A stretch of DNA of 64,000 nt, from the NCBI GenBank assembly GCA_029721435.1, contig CM056576.1, positions 111,642,666 through 111,706,665 of the forward strand. Direction: 5' to 3'. The notes beneath the pieces are model-generated. The model saw nothing but the letters and a program-made list of their open reading frames with translations. It was not told where the DNA came from and searched no databases. Below, in pieces: positions 45,967 to 57,626 of this stretch (position 1 is the first letter of the stretch; every line of letters starts with the position of its first letter). A program made the translations under genes and the position numbers. This DNA is from Gymnothorax reevesii (lineage: Eukaryota > Chordata > Actinopteri > Anguilliformes > Muraenidae).

Positions 45967-48714
45967 AGTACTGTGTGGAGGAGGAAGTATTTAAATTTAT
46001 GTGAAGATTCGGTTTATATTCTTGATCCAGGATCCAAAGGAATTTCTACGCAAGTAAAGACAGTTCTGTCAAGACTCATTTAACACTCATGGTCAATGAT
46101 AATTCATTTGGCAACGACTTTCAAAATGGTGGAGGTAATGCGCTTCCCAAGTGCCTCCGAGTTAAAAAATGCTAGTCAAACAGCTCCTATGGGAATCATT
46201 TAAAATTTGCTGTTCTTGGGCCAAGAATGGCTCCCTTGTTGATTTTCTAGACCTTATACTCTTTCCTATAGCCACACCACTAGGCCAATCAGTGAATTTT
46301 AATGGTGGGGAGAATGCTATAGTTTTGGGTATACACCCAAAATAACATGTGCTCGTTTGAAGTAGAAGATTATTAGAGGACATTCTGTATTATTTGACGC
46401 CACGGCGGACACCAAATTTATTTTTAAATGTTTGATTTGGTGTGCCAGACTGATGGGGTTGCATTGTCATGCAGCCACGCTTCTTACGCCTCATTTGCCG
46501 TGCACTGCAGGAACTAATGCCCAACTTTAAAAATCAAAACATGTTTATTTCACAAAATGGAATTCATTCCATCCATTAGTGTACCTGAACCATTCTATTT
46601 CAAAACAACTAAGGAAGTCTCTGTCAATGTCCCAGTCTCTTTGAAACACCTTAGATATGTTTACTAAATTTAAGCACTGTTAGCGAAGTAAAAAGTGCCA
46701 GACCAAATTGTAATCGATATGACAATCCCTGGCTGAAAATGAAATAAATTTTAACCATTTACATTATCCCAGGTAATAATTTTTGTTACTCATGTTTAAG
46801 ATGAGCAGTGATTTAGTTGGATTGCCACTAAATGCTATGCCATACCCAAATAAATACTGATATTTCATTATGACATACAAGGCTGAATTCACATTCTCAA
46901 GAATGACTCACAAATGATACAGAGGCATCATCCAACATCAAACTGTGAAAGAAAATGTGTCAAAAGATGTGACAGAGCAATCATAAAACTGCAAGGTGAA
47001 ATGAGGAGGGGGCAGAGGTGAACCATGCCATCGAGCGTGTCGGTCCCATTCTGTGTCTATAAGCTAAGGGACTGCTCGGCCAGAACAGTGTCTGCGTCCT
47101 CTAGTGCCCACCCATCTCATCAATCTGAAGAAAAAAGGTTTGGATTTCCCCTGCAATTTAGCTGAAGATTTGCTTCTCAATGCTTTTCCCTTAATTTCTC
47201 CTTTGGGAGTGTTATCTGGTGTCATAGATTCACATATCCACACACTTACCTTAAGTAACTTACAAGAAGCAACGCCAAATGTCTTACTGGGCCAAGTCTA
47301 GAGAAGACACATATTTAGAGCATAAAAGAAACCTGCATGTACATTCGGATTGCTGATGAATTTCTAGAAATCCAGGCTCAGACAGCAAAGAATATTCTCA
47401 GTTTTTTTTTTTTCTTTCACTACCTCCTTAACAGCGAGACAAATTCTCAAAGCTAAGTGCTCCAAGCTTGCAGATGTGCAAAGCTCCGTCCTTTAATTCA
47501 AGGAACATCGTCTGACTTGGAATCTCAATATGGAAATCCTTTCACTTCAGTGACAGAACTGGCGAGGCACAAGAGGACAGTGATTGACTGAAGCGCCAAG
47601 CATCCGACATGTCATGTTCTCTGCCTCGCTCGTCCGATCAATGCTGCCTTCAGGGAAGAAAAGGCAGACTTTGAAAATGTCTGGTGAGTCCAGGCTCATT
47701 TTCCCCACACATTAAAGCGGGCAGAAAGACTTCAGTGAAACTTCTTTTGAAGTATACTCAGAAAGTTGGGTCTCAGCCAAGCACTTTAAGCCTTCCCAAA
47801 GTCATGCTGAGAAGGTAGGTTTCATGCGTCAAGGCTACATAATATGCGTGACTATTGCTGAATGTATGACACAATTCCTGGCAAAGAAGTCTTTGTGATG
47901 CAAGCAATGAAAAATGGTGGCCATCAGTGACTTTGTTTTTGAATGAAGACTGTCAAGCAAAACTATGTCAGATTGGTCTTTGGATGCATATTATGTTTAT
48001 TCCATGAATCCAATAGCAAAGGGGAGGCTGCTTTTATTCATAAAATGAAATGGGATGAATGATAAAGCGGCTCATGTGCGATTAACATATTGTGAGAGGG
48101 ATTTTTGAAATTCTGGAAATTTTTTGTGTTAACTAAGTTAGGTATAACCTATAGGGATTGCCTCAACAGCTTTAAATGTTTGTGATCAATTCACAGTAAA
48201 AAATAAACAAATAAAAAAGTTGTCTCAACTGAAAAAGTTAGTGACCAGGCTGCCTTAAAATTTCCAGTTAACTGAATTAAAGATTATGAGTTGAATATTA
48301 CCTCAACTTATCATCTCAAGTTCAATGAGCTTAAAATTTTGAGGCAGGCTCTAACTTTTTTCAGTTGAGACAACTTTTTTTTTTTTTAACATAGTTGTGT
48401 CAGTTTCACTCCTGAAAGACCCTTGTTTGTGAAAACTAGCCTGTCAACCACAGTTGGGAAGGGGTTTGAGTTAATATTGATTGGACATTGTGCATCTGTT
48501 TCATGCAGATGGTATCAAGTTTGTTATGGCTTCTGAGTTGTTTATTGAGTAGATACAGTATGATTCCATTAGGAAAAACTGCTCATCCCAATAAATTTGA
48601 GCTATCTCAGCAAAGACATCAGCCAAACTATCAGCAGTGCCTAGAATTATCCGAAACCATCCTGAGTTGCCATTATCGTCGCGAAACAATTACAATAAAT
48701 TTCAGGGGTCAGGT
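45967..48714. other. Non-coding; part of a diverged repeat
   Basis: At 46095-46330, GATTTTCTAGACCTTATACT followed by CTTTCC matches 49518-49545 (GATTTACCGGACCCTATACT), so an old dispersed repeat is present. The rest shows no coding motif. Confidence 0.4.
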
Positions 48715-49760
48715 CTATGTGTGTAAAATTAAAGTCAGATTAACATGTGCAGTGTTAGAGAGAATAATTCAAAGATAGCAGGAGCCTTATTGTGATGGAA
48801 AAATCTAGAGTGCGATTTTGTTGGTCAGACTAATATTTCACCCTGATAACCATCCTGATGAGTGAAAGAAATCCAATGAATAACCAAAATAAACACATTT
48901 TAATCCAGACCGCAGAAAAGGGAGTTTAGATTTACAGACTGCCACCCAACATAGTGCGGCAACAATGCTACATTTTTCCAATCCCAGTGCTTTATTGCTG
49001 CTTGTCAGCGGGGCTATTATTCAGAATTCACATAAATAGTACAAGTTACTGGGAAATATGTCTGAGATGATAGTTTATTTGTTAATATAATGCCTGCAAT
49101 ATAGGCATTTCTTGATTAATCCAGTGAATATGTTCCTGAATTGAAGTGTTCAGGGCTATTATGTTTTAGCTTGGCGCAGATCTTTCATGAGAGCATGATA
49201 GCATAAATAGTTTATCGGAATCACAAATTTTTTTTTCTATTAATTCCTGTCAGATGGACAAGAAACTATTGTTTTTTGTGACCCTATGACCTGTTCTGTA
49301 ATGTACAAACATTATATTTCCACTCAACTCACACATGGCTACAACTCGGTCAAATATCAAATTTGTGAATGCAATATCTCAAACAGTTTTGACTGGAAAC
49401 ATGTCACACTTTTTGTGATTGTTTTTGGTATGTGGAAAAGCGGTTTTATGAATATTGGTCACCCAACAACCAAAGTTTACTGTGAACATTCCTGGAGCCC
49501 AGAACTGTCCTCAAGTTGATTTACCGGACCCTATACTCTTACCTGTTGTGCATTCACTTGGTCAAAGTATGACCTTTTTTCTGTGAAGAGAATGCTGTCT
49601 TTTTCGGAATGCACTTTGCTGTTGTCCATTGAGAGCATTTGTCTAGTCAATCAATGGAGAAACAAATATGATTTAATCAGCTATTTCAAGCAATCACAGT
49701 ATTGCTCCTGACCCCCTGCCAAGCAATATTTTACTTAGGATCATCAGAATTCCTTTTGGT
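48715..49760 (+). repeat. Old direct duplication, copy A
   Basis: It pairs with 52590-53105 in the same order and orientation: TTAACATG at 48733 and 52607, then CAGACTGCCACC, TTATTGCTGCTTGTCAGCG, TTGCATAA/TCACATAA, and a final block near AATCACA-TTGCTC-TGACC. Copy A has extra sequence between about 49120 and 49670, including the old repeat at 49.3-49.6 kb. No stable reading frame was found. Confidence 0.7.
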
Positions 49761-50114
49761 CACAGTTTCAAAAACAGATACATTGAGAAATGACCCCCCC
49801 AAATCCTGCTCTGCTGTTATGCGTATGGAATTTCATCAACTAAAATTCCTGACACCATTCCTGAGACTATTATGCGATGTGAGTAGGTTGAAAACGGGGT
49901 GATCTCATACTTAGGGTTGAATATAAGTGTACGCCAATTTTTGTGGAAAGTGGTTTTAGGCATTGCTTGTGGGCATTTTCACAGCATTCTAATGAAAAAG
50001 AAATTACAGCAAAGAATGTTTCCCCAAAATACTTCATAAATTTTCCATGCTTTCTTTTTTCTTTATGATTGTTCTACTTCTCTCAGAAGTTTTCAATGCC
50101 ATTGATTGTTTTGT
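49761..50114. other. Non-coding, nothing recognised
   Basis: AT-rich sequence between the duplicated block and the Tc1-like relic. Confidence 0.45.
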
Positions 50115-50640
50115 TTCTGAACATTATGACCACTTGTCTGTGATACAGCTGGTCCTCCATGTGCCGCTAAAAGAGAGATGTAAGATTTTAGACGAGGTAA
50201 CCTTCTTCCATTACTCCAAGGTTTGGTTCTGACACCACAGCTATGCAGACCCATACACAGTTGAGTGCTGTGCATTGTGTGTTGTGACTAATTCCACCTG
50301 AAATTATCACAATATTTATCTATGATTTGTGTCATTGTCGCTGTGTTGTTAGTTCAAATCAGCTGGGATAGTCACCATTGCCCATCCATATCGATTAAAC
50401 TTTGGCACCTAACACGCTGTCTGGTTCATTGTTCGTCGGCGCCTCAGACCGCTGTTGGCCAGTGCTCACTGTTGCTGACCGGGAGTACCCCACCAACCAT
50501 GCTACTTTGGAAATGCTCTGACCCAGTCATCTGGCCATAACAATTTGGAACTTGTCAAAGTTGTCAACTCTGGGCACATTTTCTCCTGCATACATCACTT
50601 TGACTCCAAAATCTGGCTGCTTACCATCGATGGTCTGTTC
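50115..50640 (-). mobile_element. Internally deleted Tc1-like transposon
   Basis: The left part ACATTATGACCACTTG and CTCCATGTGCCGCTAAAA recalls the end and flank of a fish Tc1-like family. Then follow AACCTTCTTCCATTACTCCA, GCAGACCCATACACAGTTGA, GACCGGGAGTACCCCACCA, and GCTCTGACCCAGTCATCTGG, which are antisense of the middle and N-terminal transposase. The catalytic core between them is shortened, so there is no protein. Confidence 0.72.
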
Positions 50641-51104
50641 ATGGACCTCGAAATGCGCCATTACAAGATAATAATAAATAGTGAAAAGATTTTTGTGTCA
50701 ACTGTGAGTAGTCAAGATGTTTTGGCTCATGAATTTGCTGTTGGCAACGTTCTAAAGTGGCAAAGAAAGGCTGGCAAAGAAATTGCAGAGAGGGAAGAAC
50801 CCTTTGAAGGATGTATGGGTGTCTGGGGTATAGAGGAGGAAGGGCTTGGGGACGACAGACACCGTACAGTAGACGAGTCTCCTTGGCAGGCACAGCTTTA
50901 AAAAAGAAAAAAAGAAGCAAGCACTGCAGTTAGTCAGGAATTGTCAGGAGGCTTTGCAAACCAAACTGAATGGCAGAGGCTTTTCATTGGGAATGCCAGT
51001 GAAGGCTTGATTGCCTGTGGTCGGCACTGATGACTCTCGACTGCTGGTTAATGATGGAATAATCACAGCATTTGCTGGGGTGTAGCATGTGGTTGAGAGT
51101 GAGA
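50641..51104. other. Non-coding, nothing recognised
   Basis: A 118-codon open frame crosses 50545-50901, but its first part is antisense Tc1 sequence and no domain is visible. Confidence 0.4.
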
Positions 51105-51105
51105 G

Positions 51106-51143
<38 letters not shown>
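51104..51143. repeat. (GT)n microsatellite
   Basis: An alternating GT run flanked by GAGA-rich sequence. Confidence 0.95.
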
Positions 51144-51146
<3 letters not shown>

Positions 51147-51628
51147 GAGAGAGAGAAAGAAAGCTGGTCACGGCAACCTATTTCTCTACAAAGCTGAAAG
51201 GAGATACCACTGAGTGTGGTTTGCAGGATATTTACTGTTTCACTAAAAAGCTGAGAATGTTGCGCGTAGTTATTGTGCCATATGCTCTTTTTTCTTTTAA
51301 ACAATTTTTCATAGTGATTCAGGGGTGATTTACTTTGCCCTGTTGCAAGCTAATTAGACAACCAGACCTGAAAATTCTGTCTCTGGGACACAATGTATTT
51401 TTTTAAATGTGCAGAATTATGTAAATTTTATGTAATCTCCCATGTCTGTGCTTATGTAAATGACTCTCAATCCAAAAAAAATCTGACTGTCCAGGTAACT
51501 ACATTAAGTTTAAATAAGGTTGAAGTACAATAAAAGAAGAGTTTTATCATTTGATCAGCAGTATTTATGTTAATGCATAAATGTTGAGTCAGTCAGTCAT
51601 GAGTTATGTTAAGTCAGCCTGGCGAGCC

Positions 51629-51872
51629 CAGTCTCATCTTGACGCGTCATACTGTGACGCTACCTGATCAAGCCTCGATATACGATCCAAAAGGAGGTTT
51701 TTGGCATCCTAATTTGACGCCTGTTTAAAATGAACCCCACCCCCCAATCCCTAACCCTTTACCCGAACCCTAACCCTAAGTGTAAAAAAAGCGCGCCAAA
51801 AGCCTCATTTTGCATAGCATATTGATGCTTGGTCAGGTAGTGTCACTATCTGACGAGTTGGGATGAGAATGT
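51629..51872. mobile_element. MITE with ~75-bp inverted repeats and a CCCTAA-rich core
   Basis: The left arm (TCTCATCTTGACGCGTCA, then GTGACGCTACCTGATCAAGC) pairs with the right arm ending GGGATGAGA over about 75 bases with scattered differences. The core at 51749-51780 has several CCCTAACC/CCCGAACC units. No target duplication was found. Confidence 0.72.
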
Positions 51873-52311
51873 GTTGGTCTGGCGTGTCAAACAACTTTAG
51901 TGGAGAAAGGGGGGTAAGATGATGTAGAAACAAGAAGGACATCTTCAAGGTAGGGAATGTATAAAGGATGTCCCTGAAGCATTAACAGCTGGATTAGCAC
52001 GTGAGATTGTCATTCATACAATTTGGCCGTAACGTTCTCATGGTTGAATCACCACTACATGTTTTCTGATTCATAAACACGCTTCAAAGAGCCACTTTCA
52101 ACCTTACCACATCTTTAGAATTTTGCTGCTTTAATGCTCCAGTTGATCTTGTGCTTATGATAAAAATGATTCTTAAAGCTCCTCTGTCTCTTATAAAAAA
52201 AATCACTAGATGCTCTTTTGTTAAAGAGTGATGGAATGGCATATCAAGACAATTCCCAGAATCAATGTGAAATGTATTTGAAATAAATGTTAATATATTT
52301 CAATTGTGGCA
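51873..52311. other. Non-coding, nothing recognised
   Basis: No coding or repeat signature. Confidence 0.45.
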
Positions 52312-52430
52312 GGACGAGAGAGGGCCAGGGCGGGGAATTGAACCCCATATTCCCAGGTATGAGTCAAACATACCAACCACATCGCAAAAGACCCAGGCTA
52401 ATTGGCGAGGTAGCCAGGGCATGTACTTAT
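52312..52430 (-). mobile_element. tRNA-like sequence, probably a SINE head
   Basis: The minus strand reads TTGCGATGTGGTTGGTATG (A-box region), then an anticodon-like hairpin (GTATG, 7-base loop, CATAC), then GGGGTTCAATTCCCC (T-arm and B box). The acceptor stem does not pair, so it is not a working tRNA gene. A tRNA-derived SINE is more likely. Confidence 0.5.
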
Positions 52431-52589
52431 TAGGAGGCATTCCTAGTGACAATACCAAACTGTCACACAATGTTTTGAGTCACTTAGTGGCACATTGTTA
52501 TGATTATGGTCAATTGTTAAATAAGTATATCTATTTAATAAAAAGTTGACTTACCTCTGTACTGGCTGCAAATAATGGGATAAAATATT

Positions 52590-53105
52590 TGGGCAAAATT
52601 AGGTTCAGTTAACATGAGCAATGTAAGAAAGAACATTTTAAAGATAACAGTAACCTGATTGTAGTGGAACAATCTAGAGCAAGACTTTAAAGGTCAAACT
52701 AATATGTCAGCCTGATAACTACCCTGATTTGTGAGATAAATCTGATTAATAACCACATAAAACAAATTTTAATCCAAACTGCAGAAAAAGCAGTAGAGAT
52801 TTACAGACTGCCACCTACCATACAGAGGCAACATTGTTTAATATTTATTGCTGCTTGTCAGCGATGCTATCATGCAGAATTTGCATAAACTGGGCCTGTT
52901 AATGGGAAATGTTTCTTTGACAAGATTTCTTTATTTTAATATTGAGTTGAGAATAATTATAGGATTAATCAAGGACAGCTTGTTAAACAACGGAAGCACA
53001 CTTTATTTACTCAGTTATTTTAATCAATCACAATGTTGCTCTTGACCTCATGCAAAACACAATTTTACGAACGATCTGCAGAATTAATGCGGGTCACAAA
53101 TGTGA
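52590..53105 (+). repeat. Old direct duplication, copy B
   Basis: Partner of 48715-49760, about 3.87 kb downstream. It lacks the ~550-base insert and so may show the original arrangement. Confidence 0.7.
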
Positions 53106-53469
53106 AATTATGCAGGCAGTGAAAAGATATTTGTCGCCTCCTTGATTTCTATTTTTGCATATTTCTCAAACTTAAAATTTTCAGATCATCAAACTAATTT
53201 TAATGTTAGACAAAGATGACCTTAGTCAATACAAAATGCAGCCTTTAAATTATTTCATTTATTGAATTGAAATGCTTCCCAACCACACCTGGCCATACGC
53301 ACTTAAGAACAATAATTACCCCCTTACTTACTAAATCAACCAAATAAACAAATTTAATAGATAATTGGGTTAAATTTTATTGGACTCACCGAGGCATGAT
53401 TACTTCCAGCCCAGTTGAATCTAAGAATTACTTAAATAGAATCTGTCTGGCAATGACAAGTAGGCAAAA
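53106..53469. other. Non-coding, nothing recognised
   Basis: AT-rich spacer. Confidence 0.45.
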
Positions 53470-53477
53470 AGCAGAGC

Positions 53478-53735
53478 ATGATGCCGCAATCTAAAGATAG
53501 TCAAAAACAGACAGGGAACAAAGTTGTTAACATCTGTCTGTCTGGAAAGGGTTACAAAGCGATTTCTAAGCCTCTAGGATTCCAGAAAATCACAATAAGA
53601 ACCATTTTCTACAAATGGAGAAAATTGGAACAATGGTGAACCTTAGCATGGGTGGCTGGCATACCAAGATTACTTCAAGGGTGCATTTGCGACTCATGCA
53701 AAAGATCACAAAAGAACGCCGAAAAAAGTATAAAA
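53478..53735 (+). pseudogene. Tc1-like transposase, N-terminal DNA-binding fragment
   Basis: It begins at an ATG (53478) with MMPQSKDSQKQTGNKVVNIC, followed by LSGKGYKAISKPLGFQ and TIRTIFYKWRKL, the first helix-turn-helix of Tc1-type transposases. A frame change near 53625 moves into GTMVNL and KITSRVHLRLMQKITKE, the second DNA-binding half. The catalytic domain is absent; a 24-bp minisatellite follows directly. Confidence 0.8.
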
Positions 53736-53749
53736 TATATATAAAACCC

Positions 53750-53885
53750 ATTCCCCTCGAGTCCTCACTTTTCACTGCTCCAGAATCCTCAATGCCCAGT
53801 GCCCTGGAGTCCTCCCTGTCCGGTGATCTGGAATCCTCACTGCCCACTACCTCAGAATTCTGTCCCTGTAAAGCTCTGCACTGGG
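53750..53885. repeat. 24-bp minisatellite, array 1
   Basis: Five units of the form CCAGAATCCTCAATGCCCAG plus TGCC repeat every 24 bases, so eight-residue repeats (xxESSxxx on plus, xEDSRxxx on minus) are open on both strands. The same unit forms the array split by the Harbinger element at 57.3-59.3 kb. Confidence 0.82.
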
Positions 53886-54474
53886 TTGCACCAGCTATGC
53901 GTAAATTCTAACATAATCTAGTTTGCACAAAAGTTCTAACTCAGGATATAGTTATCGCGCTACTAACAATTTAACAGTTGCATACGGTGAAATAGTTCCA
54001 ACGTAAACATAAGGCACAACTTTAATCTTATAACAAGCACTTAGTAGGTTTAAACTCCATCGTAAAATAGTGGTCGTTACGGCGCATGGTTTTTGAAAGG
54101 AGGGATAACTTGGGTGATGAATTATACCGTCTGTTTTGGGTCGGCAACACTTTCTCCGCGGTAGAATGCACCCCTTAGAAATTTATAATGACTTTGATTT
54201 ACACTTGCAAATCAGTTTTCCATTAAAGCTGCAGTCTGTAACTTTGGAGAGGACTTCACACAAAAATGAGAAAAAAGCAACTTTCAGATCCCTCCCCCTT
54301 CCTCTCCACTGCACTCCTCAGACCCTCCCCTAGAAAGCTACCGTGCACGCGAATGCACGCAAACTGTTGCATGCAACTGCGGAGAGACTTTGCACGTTCA
54401 CATTATGAAAGCAGCCAAGTTGCCGAGGAGAGACTTTTCTGTTGCGAACAGTCAACACTGCTGGCCAACAAACC

Positions 54475-55223
54475 GGCGCGTCATTAGACCTGAAAATTCC
54501 GGGGCTAATATCCCTCCTTTTATTGAAGACAAGTGTTTGCCACTAACATGCCAATATCCCCCGGCGCCTCAATTTTATGTGTCCGTACGGACGGAGCCCA
54601 ATGCTATATCCCCGCTTCGCACGAATCGCGCGGCGAGGGATAATAATTAGTCCTGGCAAATTCCTTCATTCACACGTTTTCCAATTCAATAATAATCAAG
54701 CGGCAGTTGAAGACATGGCTTATCTCCCCATGCAATCTAAAAGTGACAAAATAATAGGCTACATTCAGTACCAAAAAATAATTCGATTATAATTAGGTCT
54801 ATGCACCATCACTCGGTGATGGCATTTCATAACTCTTCAGCGAATGAAGGTAATTTCGGCGACAAGTACATCCACCTGTTTTTGTGGCACGGTCGCTCAA
54901 TTCGTATAAAAAAATAGACATTTGTCCGATTGGAAAATGTAAATGGACGAAACCACTCACTAGTCTGAAATACCGTCACCGAGTGCAGGTGCATAGACAT
55001 AATTATAATTAAATTATTTTTCTGTCCTGAATGCAGCCCATTATTTTGTCGCTTTTAGATCGCATGAGGAGAAGAAGACGTGTCTTCGATTGCCACTTGA
55101 TTATTCCTGAATTGAAAAACGTGTTAATAACGGAAACCCATCTAGAATTAGCCAGGATTAATAATTAAAAAAAAAAAAATCAGGGTTATTAGCCCCGGAT
55201 TTCTCAAGTCCAACGACACGCCT
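54475..55223. mobile_element. Foldback element with long inverted repeats and an 11-bp direct repeat
   Basis: The left arm from 54475 (GGCGCGTC) and the right arm ending GACACGCC at 55222 pair over more than 200 bases. They include CCGGGGCTAAT, AATAATCAAG, GATCTAAAAGCGAC-type and GTCTATGCACC blocks on both sides. GCCAACAAACC occurs directly outside both ends (54464-54474 and 55224-55234). Long arms with a 9-11-bp duplication are typical of Mutator-like elements. No MULE transposase is present. Confidence 0.75.
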
Positions 55224-55799
55224 GCCAACAAACCAGCAGAAATAAATCACGTCGACATGAAAAGTAATCCACAGCAGTATGTATTCATTAAAAACCCAGC
55301 ACACACTTATTTCAGGAATTTACCCGTTTTTTGAGTACAGAAACTGTTGTGAATCCAGCTGAATGGCCAGTAACTCATGTATGTCAGCATTTAGCTGTGA
55401 GAGCACAGAAACGTTGCACATATTTAAAAGGACAACAACACAACTGATAAGACTGTCAGGTCACTTCATAAAGAGATTTTCTGCTGCTTTCTAATAAAAC
55501 GACGCCAGTGACGTTAGCCCTATCATCCGAAACCAGCTAACGTTAGTTCGACTGCAACATCTCAGTAACATCACATGCACTGCGGAGTACTGTAACAATT
55601 ACAAGACTCTGGCTATTCGAACAGCGACTGTGCTTGTAAGCGACGTTCACTCGCTTATTTGCAGAGCGAAAATGAATTGATGCTGGTTAGGGCTGGGGTT
55701 AGTTTGGTGATCATGTCAGCGACGCCAACTCGCTTATTTGTGAAGCAAAAATAAACCAACAAATGAAGCAAGGGGTTTACCTTTCAAGGAGAAAAGTTG

Positions 55800-55956
55800 C
55801 AGTTTGCGTCAGTTTTTAATCCTTTCAGATTGCGGAGTTCCTTCCACTTTTAAAAATCCACTCCGATGTTCACTCTGGTTTTATCCTGGGTTTTGTTAAA
55901 TTCTTTCTTTTATGCTTTTTTTTCTTCTGGCTTCCTTTTTTACTCGTCTTAGCCAT
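55800..55956 (-). CDS. Start of a transposon-borne basic ORF, broken
   Basis: From the ATG at 55954-55956 the minus strand encodes MAKTSKKGSQKKKKHKRKN and reaches a stop (55870). It then continues in the same frame with RVNIGVDF-x-KWKELRNLKGL, and an exon-donor-like GTAAAC follows near 55783. A basic tail followed by RVNIG-x-F-x-W-x-L-x-x-x-K is a pattern I associate, from memory, with first exons of fish transposon proteins. If so, it is the N-terminal part of the element's own protein. Confidence 0.35.
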
Positions 55957-56329
55957 GTGTGCTGTTTCTGGTAACTGAGGTATCGGCATTTTTTTCCTCG
56001 CTGATGGCTCTAAGCTCCTGAACCCGCTCTCGGAGACTTGAACTTGACTGAGCACTGGCGTGAACTGAGGAGGAAGGGGGAGGGGGCTGTCTGCAGCGCG
56101 TGCATGTGCACTGTTTGGCGGCTGTCAGACACCATCCTGGCTCTAATTGGTTCTTTTAGTCGGTCCGAACGATTCTTTTAAATTGCAGTAGGAGCATTAG
56201 GTGGGTTTAAATGAGCCTTTTTTTAAAATTACAGAGTACTAGTTATATGTAATACTGTCTGTACACAGTGACAGTTTTAGCAAAAATGACAAAAAGTTAC
56301 TTTTCTAAAACTACAGACTGCAGCTTTAA

Positions 56330-57254
56330 CCCCTTCCAATCTTTTTAAGGTAATATGCTAAGTTACCATTTGATCAAAATATTTTGTCCTGGTAAATATA
56401 CCTTTCAATTGTACTACCTTTTCCTTGTTAACTTTTTTAATTGTTTGGTAACTGTTCCTCTTTTAGCCTTTTCCCTAGTGTAGAAAATACTGAATGCTCA
56501 AAATTTAAGTGGGCACGAGAAGTACAGTAATAAATGGAGAAACTCTGCATTAAAATCGTGCTTTTCACCGATTGGCCACTGTGAGTTAGAGCGTCTTTTT
56601 CTCTGACAGAATTTCACTTAGTTTGGACATTAGAGTGTTGGAAAACATGGGAGCCAGTAGCAGATAGGCCCTCTGAGTAGGCCCTCTGAAGTGTTGCACA
56701 TTGTGGAGGGCCAATACACAACCTTGTCTGGCCCCAATGCTTTTTGAATATACCTCTTTGATCATTTTCTCTGTGCGATATCCTCATCATCCCTCAGCCC
56801 TGTGTGGAAACCACATCACCCCTCAGCCCACACCCCAATTTCCCCACGCCTTGTTTGTCTCTCCCCCCACTTCCTATCATTCTACGCAAATTTCCATTTG
56901 TTCCTTTGCATCCTTTGGACCTCAAGCTATAAGTGATCACATTTTCCCTCAGTTGTTGGTTCTTGTTCATCTGTACTTGGGGAACAGACCCTCTAGTTCC
57001 TCTACTATTAAAAACTATCCACTTTGCAACTAAGATGTACCAGCATTTATTTTTCTACTGACAAAAGTATGGAGAAATACAGCAAACTCTTAAAAAACCC
57101 CACATACGGCAGTGTAGTTAAGCTGAACCTTAAGTTTCCATGGTGCAACCAAACATTGACACAGCATAAGTATCAAACTAACAAGTTTCACCGTATGGTT
57201 TTGTGTGGACTTCAGGTACAATTACTTCAGGTAGAATTTAAATACTGCTGGTGC
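56330..57254. other. Non-coding, nothing recognised
   Basis: A C-rich, GT-poor stretch lies at about 56770-56900. No coding motif was seen. Confidence 0.45.
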
Positions 57255-57313
57255 TCCAGGCTGCAGGAATCCTCACTTCCCTCTACCCCAGAATTCTGCC
57301 AGTGTCAGCTCTG
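57255..57313. repeat. 24-bp minisatellite, array 2, left part
   Basis: GGAATCCTCACTTCCCTCTA and CCAGAATTCTGCCAGTGTCA are units of the same type as array 1. The array is interrupted at 57313 by the Harbinger element and resumes at 59258. Confidence 0.75.
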
Positions 57314-57626
57314 GGGCCTCATTTATCAAAAAGGGTGTTAAAGTGCTGTAAAATTTTCATGTACGGCCCAAGCCAAAAATGGCATACACCCAAAATATTT
57401 ATACCCTTTTCAGATCTATCAAACTGTGCATACACACAGCTCTCCGCAATTTCCATTGATAAATCACACCGGACCTAAGAAAAGTGCGGACGTGAACACG
57501 CCTCATATCCCGCCCTCTATACGCCCAGACACAACCATATATGGTCAATGCAAATGAGCACCTGCATATAGTAGCCATGTGCACTCTGGGGATTTGTGGA
57601 GTGACATCAGTTGAAGACGGTGAAGC

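Larger units (their letters stand above)
54223..56329. mobile_element. TTAA-flanked DNA element (piggyBac- or Kolobok-like)
   Basis: The ends TTAAAGCTGCAGTCTGTA (54223) and its exact reverse complement finishing at 56329 form an 18-bp perfect inverted repeat bounded by TTAA, the target used by both piggyBac and Kolobok elements. The interior includes a nested foldback (54475-55223), a pair of ~37-base repeats (near 55637 and 55720), and a basic minus-strand open segment at 55870. No transposase catalytic motif was seen, so the superfamily is undecided. Confidence 0.78.

Noticed and set aside
50545..50901. 118-codon open frame as a host gene
   Set aside because: Its start lies in antisense Tc1 sequence and the remainder has no motif.
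50944..51328. Open frames across the GT microsatellite
   Set aside because: The His/Thr or Cys/Val runs come from the repeat and there is no domain.
51749..51780. Interstitial telomere block as a fusion scar
   Set aside because: The motif is short, degenerate and centred in a MITE, which explains it better.
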